Source: Nonomuraea polychroma (GTDB taxonomy: Bacteria > Actinomycetota > Actinomycetes > Streptosporangiales > Streptosporangiaceae). Taken from it: a DNA stretch of 64,000 nt. The stretch spans positions 8,397,501 through 8,461,500 of the forward strand of contig NZ_SAUN01000001.1 in the NCBI RefSeq assembly GCF_004011505.1. The letters run 5' to 3'. How positions within the stretch are numbered: position 1 is the first letter of the stretch; each line of letters opens with the position of its first letter. The notes under the pieces were generated by a model, which saw nothing but the letters and a program-made list of their open reading frames with translations, did not search any database and was not told where the DNA came from. A program made the translations under genes and the position numbers. Positions 33,106-40,876 of the stretch are shown here, piece after piece.

Positions 33106-34965
33106 ATGCGTGCCGCCCTGGCCTGGGCCGTGTTCGGGCTGGCCTGCGTGCTGATCATCCTGGGCGGCTCCTCGGGCGAGCACCTGGAGGACGTGGCGAT
33201 CGCGCTCGGGTTCGTCCCTCTGGGGGCGTACCTCGTTGCGCGGCGGCAGGGCGGCGTGGTCGGCCCGCTGTGCCTGCTGGCGGTGTTCAGTGCCGTCGCG
33301 TACGCGGCGGAGGCACATCCTGCCGCGTGGGCGGTCTGGGTCGCCCGGTGGGTCTGGGCGCCGCCGCTGCTCGTGGTGTGCACCGTGCTGCTGCTCCACG
33401 TCCCCGACGGTGAGCTGCCGGGCCGGCGCTGGCGTCCCGTCGTGTACGTCAGCGCGGTCGCGACGGCTGTGTTCACCCTGCTGGTGGCCTTCGCCCCGGA
33501 GGAGGGCAACCCGCTGGGCCTGGGGGCGCTGCGGCCCGTCATGGGGGCGTTGGCGCCGGTCCTGGTGGTGCTGGTGCTGATCGCGGCGGCTTGCGCGGTG
33601 GGGCTCATCGTCCGGACGGTCCGCGCGCGGGGGCAGCGGCGGTTGCAGCTCCTGTGGATCTGCGTCGGTGCGGTGTGTTTCGTGGCGAGCGTGTTCGCCC
33701 CGTCGGTGGTGCCGCCGTACGTGCTGCCGCTGACGCTGGCGGGGATGTTCGCGTTGCCGGTGAGCATCGCCGTGGCCATGCTCAGGCACGATCTCTACCA
33801 GACCGGGCCGCTGCTGCGCCGCTTCCTCACGTACGGCCTGCTCGCCGCTCTCATGGTGGGGCTGTACGCCGCCGTACTCGCGGGGGCGAGCGCCCTGCTG
33901 GACGCAGGGCCCAGTGCGGCCGTGGCCGCCGGCGCCGTCGCGATCGCGGTGGAGCCGGTGCGCCGGTGGCTGGCCAGAGCGGCGGGGCGGATGTTGTACG
34001 GCGGACACGGCGATCCCCTTGAGATCCAGTCGCGGCTGGCCGGCAGGCTGGCCGAGGCCTCGGCGCCCGGCGAGATCCTGGCCGTGGTCGCGGACGCGGC
34101 GGCCGAGGCGCTGCGCACGCCGTACACGCGAGTCCGCCTCGGCCCGGAACAGGAGCCGCTGAAGAGCGTGGAACGCGGGCAGCCGGCGCAGATCACCATG
34201 TCGGTGCCGCTACGTTTCCAGGGCGAGGAGCTGGGCCGGTTGGACGTGGCAGGAGGCGACGACGTGCGGGCGCTGGAGCAGATCGCGCTCCAGGCGGGCG
34301 CCGCGCTGGCCGCCGCGCACCGGGCGGCCGCGCTGCAGCACTCCCGGCTGCAGCTGGTCACCACGCGGGAGGAGGAGCGCAGGCGGATCACCAGGGACCT
34401 GCACGACGGGCTGGGCCCCGTGCTGGCCGGGATCGGCTTCACCGCTGACGCCGCGCGTAACGCGTTGGAGCAGGACCCGCGGCGGGCGCTCACGCTGATC
34501 GGCGAGATCCGCGCCCAGGTGGGCGAGGCGGGCCAGTCGGTACGCCACCTGGTCAGAGGGCTGCGTCCGCCCGAGCTGGCGCAGCTCGGCATCGTCAAGG
34601 CCGTGGAGCAGACCGCGCTGGGGCTGCGCATGGAGGTGTCGATCGACGCCGACGGTGTTGCGGAACTGGGCGCGGCCGTGGAAGTGGCGGCATACCACGT
34701 CGTTCGTGAGGCGCTCACCAATGCGGCGCGGCACGCCTCCGCCGCCCATTGCGCGGTACGGCTCCGCCGTTGCGGCGGCACGCTGGAGATCGAGGTGGCC
34801 GACGACGGCACGGGCATCCCCGAACGGACCGGTCCCGGCATCGGTCTGACGTCGATGCGCGAACGAGTCGAGGAACTCGACGGCGCCTTCTCCATCGGCG
34901 CCGGCCCGCGAGGCGGCACTGTCGTCAGGGCTGTCATCCCTGTTCAGGAGAGAGAGGACTGGTGA
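33106..34965 (+). CDS. Membrane sensor histidine kinase with GAF domain
   Basis: Protein of 619 residues, ATG 33106 after GAGGAGGG. About eight to ten membrane helices fill residues 1-290; a GAF-like segment follows (about 305-415); the HisKA_3 motif is EEERRRITRDLHDGLGPVLAGIGF with His near 433; the ATPase domain has HVVREALTNAARHA, VADDGTGIPE and GIGLTSMRERVEEL. It overlaps the response-regulator gene by four bases (GTGA). The architecture resembles actinobacterial LiaS/DesK-type kinases that sense the membrane. Confidence 0.9.
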   Translation: MRAALAWAVFGLACVLIILGGSSGEHLEDVAIALGFVPLGAYLVARRQGGVVGPLCLLAVFSAVAYAAEAHPAAWAVWVARWVWAPPLLVVCTVLLLHVPDGELPGRRWRPVVYVSAVATAVFTLLVAFAPEEGNPLGLGALRPVMGALAPVLVVLVLIAAACAVGLIVRTVRARGQRRLQLLWICVGAVCFVASVFAPSVVPPYVLPLTLAGMFALPVSIAVAMLRHDLYQTGPLLRRFLTYGLLAALMVGLYAAVLAGASALLDAGPSAAVAAGAVAIAVEPVRRWLARAAGRMLYGGHGDPLEIQSRLAGRLAEASAPGEILAVVADAAAEALRTPYTRVRLGPEQEPLKSVERGQPAQITMSVPLRFQGEELGRLDVAGGDDVRALEQIALQAGAALAAAHRAAALQHSRLQLVTTREEERRRITRDLHDGLGPVLAGIGFTADAARNALEQDPRRALTLIGEIRAQVGEAGQSVRHLVRGLRPPELAQLGIVKAVEQTALGLRMEVSIDADGVAELGAAVEVAAYHVVREALTNAARHASAAHCAVRLRRCGGTLEIEVADDGTGIPERTGPGIGLTSMRERVEELDGAFSIGAGPRGGTVVRAVIPVQEREDW

Positions 34966-35600
34966 GCATCCGGCTACTCATCGCCGACGACCACCCGCTG
35001 GTCAGGGACGGTCTGCGCGCGCTGATGTCGACGGTGGACGGTGTGGAGGTCGTCGCCGTGGCCGAGGACGGGGCGCGGGCGCTCGTGGCGGTACGCGAGC
35101 ATGCCCCCGACGTGGTGCTGATGGACATCGCGATGCCCGTGATGGACGGGATCGAGGCCACCCGCCGGCTGGCCGCCGAGCCGTCTGCCCCCTTCGTGGT
35201 GATGCTGACCATGTCGGATGACGACCTGTCGCTGCTGGCCGCCGTACGCGCGGGCGCTCGCGGCTACCTGCTGAAGGACGCGAGCCAGGAGGACGTGGTG
35301 GCCGCCGTGAGGGCGGCCGCGCGGGGGCAGGCGGTGTTCGGTGCGGGAGTCGCCGAGGCGGTGATCGGGCTGCTGCACGCGCCGCCCAGGACCTCGCCGC
35401 GGCCGTTCCCCGAGCTCACGGACCGGGAGTACGAGATGCTCGGCCTGATCCGCGATGGGCTGGGAAATCACGCGATCGCGGCGCGCCTGGGCGTCAGCCC
35501 GAAGACGGTGGCCAACACGGTCTCGGCGATCCTGGCCAAGCTGGGGCTGCCGGACCGGGCGGCGGCGGTGGCGACCGCTCGCCGTGCGATCCCGGGCTGA
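34962..35600 (+). CDS. NarL/LuxR-type response regulator
   Basis: Protein of 212 residues from GTG 34962, translationally coupled to the kinase. Receiver motifs: IADDHPLVRDG, phospho-acceptor D55 in VVLMDIAMPVMDG, LTMSDDD and the Lys in YLLKDAS. The C-terminal helix-turn-helix is LTDREYEMLGLIRDGLGNHAIAARLGVSPKTVANTVSAILAKLGL. It probably drives the small membrane gene 113 bases downstream. Confidence 0.93.
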   Translation: MSIRLLIADDHPLVRDGLRALMSTVDGVEVVAVAEDGARALVAVREHAPDVVLMDIAMPVMDGIEATRRLAAEPSAPFVVMLTMSDDDLSLLAAVRAGARGYLLKDASQEDVVAAVRAAARGQAVFGAGVAEAVIGLLHAPPRTSPRPFPELTDREYEMLGLIRDGLGNHAIAARLGVSPKTVANTVSAILAKLGLPDRAAAVATARRAIPG

Positions 35601-35713
35601 CGGGACGGCAGCCCGGCGCAACGGGAACGAACGCTCTGCTGGACGGGAACGCGCCGGCAGCACTCTGGGGTCGCAACGAACGACTTCCTTCTGAGTTTCT
35701 GAGAGGAAACCCC

Positions 35714-36289
35714 ATGCTTCCCACGCGTGCTGTCGCACCGCTGACCGCCGCCGCCGCGGCGCTGACGCTCGGCGTCACCCAGCTGGCCACGGGACACCAG
35801 AACATCCCGTTCGTCACGTTCGCCGACTACTTGATCGAGGGCTCATACGCGCTCTACCTGGTCGCGGCGGTGTTCGCCGTGCTTGACCTGCGAGCCGCCC
35901 ACACGGGGCCCGGCGGCTGGGGGCGGCTCGGCGACATGGGCGCCGGCCTCTACGCCCTGGGCCACGCGCTGCTCGCGGTGCCCGTCGTCGTGACTTTCGT
36001 TCGCGGGGACAATCCGCCGGAGGTGCTGTTCACCCTGTTCACGCCGGGGCTGGTCGCTTGGCTGCTCGGGCTCGTGCTGATGGCCGTCGGAGCGTTCAAG
36101 GGCAGGCGGATCCCGCGCGCCGTCGCGGTCGCCCTGCCTGCCACGCTGCCGCTGACCCTGGCGCTGGGCGATCCCGGGGTGCTGGTGGAGGTGGTCACCT
36201 GGGCGGTGCTGGCCGCGTTCCTGCTGAGGCAGATGCGCGCGGCGGAGCCTGCGGCCCCGCACGCCACGGACTGGCAGCACCACAGCTGA
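35714..36289 (+). CDS. Six-helix membrane protein downstream of the two-component system
   Basis: Protein of 191 residues, ATG 35714 after GAGAGGAAA. Six hydrophobic stretches are visible (for example FADYLIEGSYALYLVAAVFAVLDL, LYALGHALLAVPVVVTFV, GLVAWLLGLVLMAVGAF, VTWAVLAAFLLRQM). No motif for transport or catalysis. The 113-base gap to the regulator gene allows its own promoter. It is the natural candidate target of the system. Confidence 0.7.
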   Translation: MLPTRAVAPLTAAAAALTLGVTQLATGHQNIPFVTFADYLIEGSYALYLVAAVFAVLDLRAAHTGPGGWGRLGDMGAGLYALGHALLAVPVVVTFVRGDNPPEVLFTLFTPGLVAWLLGLVLMAVGAFKGRRIPRAVAVALPATLPLTLALGDPGVLVEVVTWAVLAAFLLRQMRAAEPAAPHATDWQHHS

Positions 36290-36339
36290 CCACGTCTGGT
36301 TCTGTGGTCGCTCGACGGGACGGATGCGGCGTTGCTCGC

Positions 36340-36741
36340 TCAGATGCCGATGAGCCGGACACGGTCGCCGCACAGCCGGGCCATGTCGTCGACATCGGAG
36401 GTCAGCATGGCCACCGGACCTCGCTGGCGCAGCGCCACCTCGGCGACCGTCGCGTCGATCGCGTATTTGTGACCGTGCAGACCTGCGGCCTGGAGCATAC
36501 TCGCGGCCACCCTCGCCGCCACTTCGGACACCGGCTCAACCTTGACGCGGGAGAGCACCCACTGAAGCCGAGGCATGCTCACCCGCGCGTGGCTGACTTC
36601 CACGATGGTGTTGGCGCCGATGACGAGATCGGCACCCATGGTATGGAACACCTGGAACATCGCGAGAATCTTGCGGTCCTGCGCGATCCAGGCGGAGAGC
36701 CCCTGGGAATCCAGGACGACGGTTTCGACGTGTGCGATCAC
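36340..36741 (-). CDS. PIN-domain toxin, VapC-like
   Basis: Protein of 133 residues starting at GTG 36741, overlapping the antitoxin stop (GTGA). PIN acidic residues: D11 in VVLDSQGL, E in IGANTIVEVSHARVS, D in KYAIDATVAEVAL and D in MLTSDVDDM. These coordinate metal for RNA cleavage in VapC toxins. With the RHH antitoxin upstream this is a standard type II toxin-antitoxin operon. Confidence 0.82.
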   Translation of the reverse strand: MIAHVETVVLDSQGLSAWIAQDRKILAMFQVFHTMGADLVIGANTIVEVSHARVSMPRLQWVLSRVKVEPVSEVAARVAASMLQAAGLHGHKYAIDATVAEVALRQRGPVAMLTSDVDDMARLCGDRVRLIGI

Positions 36742-36986
36742 GCCGCACCCGCCGAACCCCCGGGATCCGCCGCCCCGAAGATCCTGGAACGAGCCTGAGC
36801 CAGCTCCTCCTCGGTGAACTCCCCGTGCTCCTCCTGGTGACGCAGCAGGTCGGCGCCGAGGAGTTGGTGCCGCAGCTGGCGTGCCACCGCCTCTGCGACA
36901 TAGGCGGAGACGTTGTCAGTGAGCTTCCTGAGTTCGGCGACCTGGTCACTCGGCAGTGTCACCGTGATACGTGTCGTATCCGCCAT
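36738..36986 (-). CDS. Ribbon-helix-helix antitoxin, VapB-like
   Basis: Protein of 82 residues from ATG 36986. RHH domain: TTRITVTLPSDQVAELRKLTDNVSAYVAEAVARQLRHQLL (residues 4-44), followed by an acidic helical tail (EEHGEFTEEELAQARSRIFGA) that would wrap the toxin. It should repress its own promoter through the inverted repeat eight bases upstream of the start. Confidence 0.82.
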   Translation of the reverse strand: MADTTRITVTLPSDQVAELRKLTDNVSAYVAEAVARQLRHQLLGADLLRHQEEHGEFTEEELAQARSRIFGAADPGGSAGAA

Positions 36987-36993
36987 GAAGCAA

Positions 36994-37009
36994 GCATACT
37001 CCGGTATGC
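36994..37009. promoter_or_regulatory. Toxin-antitoxin operator GCATAC-TCCG-GTATGC
   Basis: Perfect six-base arms around four bases, ending seven bases upstream of the antitoxin start. A related motif, GATACG-ACA-CGTATC, lies inside the first antitoxin codons (36966-36980) and may be a second site. Confidence 0.65.
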
Positions 37010-37098
37010 ACGTCGGTGCTGCTCCAGCCGTAGCGCCGCCGAGCTCAGTCTGCATGGCTAGGCTCCGGTTGGGCCGTACTCCCATGCGACGGTGGCTC

Positions 37099-38085
37099 TC
37101 AAGAGGAGGCGCAGAGTGTGTCGCCCAGCTGAGAGCGTTCATAGAAGACCTCGCGACCGCTGCGGCGGCGCGTGATCAGGCCGCTGCGTCGCAGCACCGC
37201 CAGGTGCTGGCTGACCGCGCCGGGCGCCATGGCCAGCCGCCGCGCGAGGATGGTCGTCGTGGCCGCGTCGCTGAGAGTGACGAGGATCCGGGCTCGGGTC
37301 CTTCCGATGAGGGCGTCCAGCGCATCGGGGGTGGGCACGGCCCCCTGCGACCAGATCGTGCCGACGCCGGGCACGGGATAGACCAGGTTCGGCTGGTACG
37401 GCTCGGCCATCACGGTCGTGTCCGGCCAGTGGAAGACGCTCGGGATCAGGATCATGCCGTCGCCGCTGATCGGCCCGCTGCGCCGCCACGCACGGGTCCG
37501 CACGCGAAGGCGGCCCTCGGTCCAGGTGATGTTCTCGTGCAGGTCGTTGAACATCGACCCGGCGCCGTCACGTGCCAGCTGCCGGGAACGGCGCAGCACC
37601 TCCGACTCGAACAGCCCGCGGATCTGCGGCCAGAACCTGTCCATCGCCGCGTCCCAGTAGAGACGCAGCTCGGCGACCGCCCGGTCGACACCGGCCGCCG
37701 GGTCGTCGAGGAACTCCCGCACGACCGGGCTGTCGGCGCCGGGAAGCCGCCGGGCCTCGGAGGCTGCCTCGTCCAGGCCGGTCGCGCCGATCAGGTCCAG
37801 TTCGGCGGCGATGTCCGGCAACGGGGTGGCGGGCGGGGGCGTCAGGAAGTCGGCGAAGTACGGGCCGAGCGGGACCAGCGCGAACAGCAGCCGCAGATCC
37901 AGCCCGGCGAGCCGGGGACGGACCGCCCGGATCCACGGCAGGTGCATCGCCTGCCGGCTGGGGTCCTGCAGCACGCGCAGGCTCGCGACCGCCTCCGACA
38001 CCGGCGAGAAGGCGAACCTCACCCTGGCGAGGTCGACAGAGGTGAAGTCGAACTCGGCGAACGAGGATGACGAGGATTCAGCCAC
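37099..38085 (-). CDS. ArsR-type winged-helix regulator with large N-terminal domain (DUF5937-like)
   Basis: Protein of 328 residues. Residues about 10-230 form a domain starting FDFTSVDLARVRFAFSPVSEAVASLRVLQDPSRQAMHLPWI, typical of DUF5937. The C-terminal winged helix is ArsR-like: RARILVTLSDAATTTILARRLAMAPGAVSQHLAVLRRSGLITRRRSGREVFYERS. No metal-binding Cys cluster is present, so a metal signal is unlikely. It is divergent from the MFS exporter, 39 bases apart, and probably represses it. Confidence 0.88.
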   Translation of the reverse strand: MAESSSSSFAEFDFTSVDLARVRFAFSPVSEAVASLRVLQDPSRQAMHLPWIRAVRPRLAGLDLRLLFALVPLGPYFADFLTPPPATPLPDIAAELDLIGATGLDEAASEARRLPGADSPVVREFLDDPAAGVDRAVAELRLYWDAAMDRFWPQIRGLFESEVLRRSRQLARDGAGSMFNDLHENITWTEGRLRVRTRAWRRSGPISGDGMILIPSVFHWPDTTVMAEPYQPNLVYPVPGVGTIWSQGAVPTPDALDALIGRTRARILVTLSDAATTTILARRLAMAPGAVSQHLAVLRRSGLITRRRSGREVFYERSQLGDTLCASS

Positions 38086-38124
38086 GGATTAAACATTTAG
38101 GGGTTCCAGGTCCCCGGGTCAACC

Positions 38125-39393
38125 ATGAACGCCATGGCAGTCCTCACCTCGCGGCCTTCCCCGGCACCCCCGGGCCCGCTGTCGTTGCCGCGCCCGTTCT
38201 GGATGCTCTGGCTCGGCACCGTCATCAACCGCACCGGCGCGATCGTGCAGCCGTTCCTGTCGGTGTACCTGGTCCAGGTCCAGGGCTTCACGCTCACGCA
38301 GGCCGGGGCCGTCATGACGGCCTTCGGCGCCGGCTCGCTGCTGTCCCATGTGCTCGCCGGCTGGCTGGCCGACCGGCTCGGCCGCCGGGTCACGCTCACC
38401 GGCGGCATGCTCGCCGCCTCCGCCGCGATGGTCGGCCTCGGCGCCGCGAGCGGGTTCCCCGTCGTGGCGGCGACCGCGTTCCTGCTCGGGCTGACCATCG
38501 AGTCGTACCGTCCGGCCTCGCAGGCGATGGTGGCCGACCTCGTCCCGTACGCGCTGCGCCCGCGGGCGTACGGGCTGCTCTTCTGGGCGGTGAACCTCGG
38601 CTATTCCGTCGCGATGGTCGTGGGCGGCCGGCTCGCCGATCAGGGCACGCACGCGATCTTCGGCGTGAACGCGGCCGTCGCGGTGGCCTTCGCCGCCGTG
38701 GTGTGGCGTACCGTGCCGGAGTCCCGCCCCAGCGCCGGACCCACGCCGGCCGCGGGCCTGCGAGCGGTACGGCGGGACCGGCTGATGCTCGCCGTCTGCG
38801 CCGTGACCATGGCCTACGGCGTGCTGTACGCCCAGGCGTTCACCACCCTTCCGCTGGCCATGGCCGAGCAGGGCATCAGCCGTACACACTTCGGCCTGGC
38901 CATGGCGCTCAACGGCATCCTGATCATCGCCGTTCAGCCGCTGGCCGGAGCGTGGCTGGCGCGGCGGGATCCCTGCCGCGTCCTGGCCTCCGGCACCGCA
39001 CTCGTGGCGGCGGGTTTCGCACTCACCGCGCTCGTGCACGACGTGCGCGGGCTCGCGCTCACGGTGGCGATCTGGACCGCCGGGGAGATCATCATCGCGG
39101 GCACAGGGCCCACGATCGTGGCGGCACTCGCACCCGCGGAACGGCAGGGCACCTACGCCGGCGTCTCCGGCATGAGCTGGGCGGCGGGCGCGGTCGTCGC
39201 GCCGGTGCTCGGCACCGCGCTGCTCCCGCTGGGGCCGGAGGTGTTGTGGAGCGTCATCGGCCTCGTCGGTACTCTCTCGGCCGTGGGCGCGCTCCTCATC
39301 GCGGGCCCGATCCGCAGGCGCACCATGTCCGGCGCCGGTCAACGTATTTCCGCACCTCAAGACTTGGAGCAGCCATGTCGGCCTTCGTACTGA
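38125..39393 (+). CDS. Major facilitator superfamily exporter
   Basis: Protein of 422 residues with twelve membrane segments in two halves. The MFS loop motif is clear after helix 2: GWLADRLGRRVTLTGG. No ribosome site precedes ATG 38125 (ATG 38134 also possible), so translation may be leaderless. It is divergent from an ArsR-type regulator and its last 19 bases overlap an alpha/beta hydrolase gene. Drug or metabolite efflux is the likely role; the ligand is unknown. Confidence 0.88.
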   Translation: MNAMAVLTSRPSPAPPGPLSLPRPFWMLWLGTVINRTGAIVQPFLSVYLVQVQGFTLTQAGAVMTAFGAGSLLSHVLAGWLADRLGRRVTLTGGMLAASAAMVGLGAASGFPVVAATAFLLGLTIESYRPASQAMVADLVPYALRPRAYGLLFWAVNLGYSVAMVVGGRLADQGTHAIFGVNAAVAVAFAAVVWRTVPESRPSAGPTPAAGLRAVRRDRLMLAVCAVTMAYGVLYAQAFTTLPLAMAEQGISRTHFGLAMALNGILIIAVQPLAGAWLARRDPCRVLASGTALVAAGFALTALVHDVRGLALTVAIWTAGEIIIAGTGPTIVAALAPAERQGTYAGVSGMSWAAGAVVAPVLGTALLPLGPEVLWSVIGLVGTLSAVGALLIAGPIRRRTMSGAGQRISAPQDLEQPCRPSY

Positions 39394-40067
39394 TCCATGC
39401 TTTCGGATCGGGGCCCCGCGCCTGGCAACCCCAGATCGACGCCCTCGGCGCCGAGCATCGGGTCATCGCCCCCGAACTGCCCGGCCACGGCGACACTCCC
39501 GGCCCACTGACCCTTGACCGCGCCACCGCCGCCATCAGTGAGGTGATCAACGAGCAGCCCGAGCCCGTGCATCTGGTCGGCATCTCCGGCGGCGGCACCA
39601 TCGCCCTGCTGACGGCACTGGCCGTCCAAAAACGGCTGGCCGGGCTGATCGTCTCCGGAGCCTCCGCCAGGCCGTCCAGTGCGGACGCGGTGCAGCGGGC
39701 CATCATGGGGCTGCTGCCCGCCGACGTGCTCGTCGGGATGTTCAAGGGCATGTATTCGGGCGGCCGCCCTGAGTGCGTGGCCACCGCCGTGGACGACCTG
39801 CGCCGGGCCGGCAAGCAGACCCTGCTGGCCGGGCTGCGCGAGCTGGGCGGCCTCGACCTGCTGCCCCGGCTGGGCGAGATCGGCGTGCCGACCCTGGTGC
39901 TGAGCGGCGAGAAGGACAGGCCCAACATCGCCCACGCCAGGCGGATCGCCGCCGCCGTCCCCGGCGCGGAGCTGCGCCTGGTGCCCGACGCCGGCCACCT
40001 GTGGAACCTCGAGCACCCGGGGCTGTTCTCCCGCACCCTCACGGACTTCGCGGCCGGTCTCACGTGA
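39375..40067 (+). CDS. Alpha/beta hydrolase
   Basis: Protein of 230 residues from ATG 39375 after GGAGC, overlapping the MFS gene. Catalytic triad positions: nucleophile Ser in LVGISGGGTIAL, Asp in VLSGEKDRPN, His in DAGHLWNLEHP. The oxyanion region is LIHAFGSGPRAW. No lid domain of size is visible. Coupling to the exporter suggests it modifies or detoxifies the exported compound. Confidence 0.87.
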   Translation: MSAFVLIHAFGSGPRAWQPQIDALGAEHRVIAPELPGHGDTPGPLTLDRATAAISEVINEQPEPVHLVGISGGGTIALLTALAVQKRLAGLIVSGASARPSSADAVQRAIMGLLPADVLVGMFKGMYSGGRPECVATAVDDLRRAGKQTLLAGLRELGGLDLLPRLGEIGVPTLVLSGEKDRPNIAHARRIAAAVPGAELRLVPDAGHLWNLEHPGLFSRTLTDFAAGLT

Positions 40068-40153
40068 TCATCGCCCTCGCGCGTCCGGCGCGGGGACTCT
40101 AGCGGCGGCGTCATGCGGTCGAGTGCGCCTCCTGCGCCGGCTTCGGCCAAGGG

Positions 40154-40180
40154 GCCCCCGCCCTTTCGAGGGTGGGGGGC
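40154..40180. terminator. Terminator hairpin with TTCG loop
   Basis: GCCCCCGCCCT pairs with AGGGTGGGGGGC (one G bulge, one G-T pair) around TTCG, followed by TTCTT. It separates the convergent hydrolase and lamin-tail genes. Confidence 0.8.
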
Positions 40181-40197
40181 TTCTTCGTGTTGTACGG

Positions 40198-40653
40198 CTA
40201 CTTGCAGTTGGTCCAGTCGCCGGCGCTTCCCCATGAGCAGGTGTCGATCTTCTTGAGGTCGGAGCCCCGGTAGATGCCCGCGTTGTCCCCAGTGTTGTTC
40301 CACACGTACCACTTGCGCTGCCAGAACAGGGTGGTGGAGGAGTTCGTGCCCTGGCCCGACCGGACGGTCACTGACTTGCCTGGCTTGAGAGTGAAACGCG
40401 GGAAGGTGAAGCGGTACCCGGTCTTGTCGCGGAGGATCCAGCGCTCCATCTGAATGCTCTTGCTTGTGGTGTTCTTCAACACCACGTACTCGCCGTTCAG
40501 GGATGTGTTGCCGCCTCGGTCACTGCCGGGGGAGTCGAAGTAGACCTTCGTGAACATGACCACCGGCGTGGCGGCGGCCTGCGCGGGCGCGGCGAGTAGT
40601 GAGGCGAGCAGGGCGGCCCCGGCAGCAGCGGCGGGGACGAGGCGTTTGAGCAC
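40198..40653 (-). CDS. Secreted lamin-tail-domain protein
   Basis: Protein of 151 residues from GTG 40653 after CAGGAG. Signal peptide: VPAAAAGAALLASLLAAPAQAA. The mature part is a lamin-tail (LTD) beta-sandwich: VYFDSPGSDRGGNTSLNGEYVVLKNTTSKSIQMERWILRDKTGYRFTFPRFTLKPGKSVTVRSGQG, then WYVWNNTGDNAGIYRGSDLKKIDTCSW. Bacterial LTDs are exported and thought to bind surfaces or DNA; a role here is unknown. Confidence 0.85.
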   Translation of the reverse strand: MLKRLVPAAAAGAALLASLLAAPAQAAATPVVMFTKVYFDSPGSDRGGNTSLNGEYVVLKNTTSKSIQMERWILRDKTGYRFTFPRFTLKPGKSVTVRSGQGTNSSTTLFWQRKWYVWNNTGDNAGIYRGSDLKKIDTCSWGSAGDWTNCK

Positions 40654-40876
40654 GTAGATCTCCTGTGGAGCCAAAGGCGTGGAATGTCAGGAGATGAGAC
40701 GACCTGTACCGAGATCAGGTTGTCGCGGAGACACTGTCCCTGTGGACACAGATGCCTCACCAGCGGCCCTCGGCGTCACGCGGGCCGGCTGTCGCGTCAT
40801 CGAACGCCGGATCAGCCACACCCCCGAATCCGGGCAGGTGGCGCCGGGCGGAGGCATCTAACTAGCGCCTTGACCG

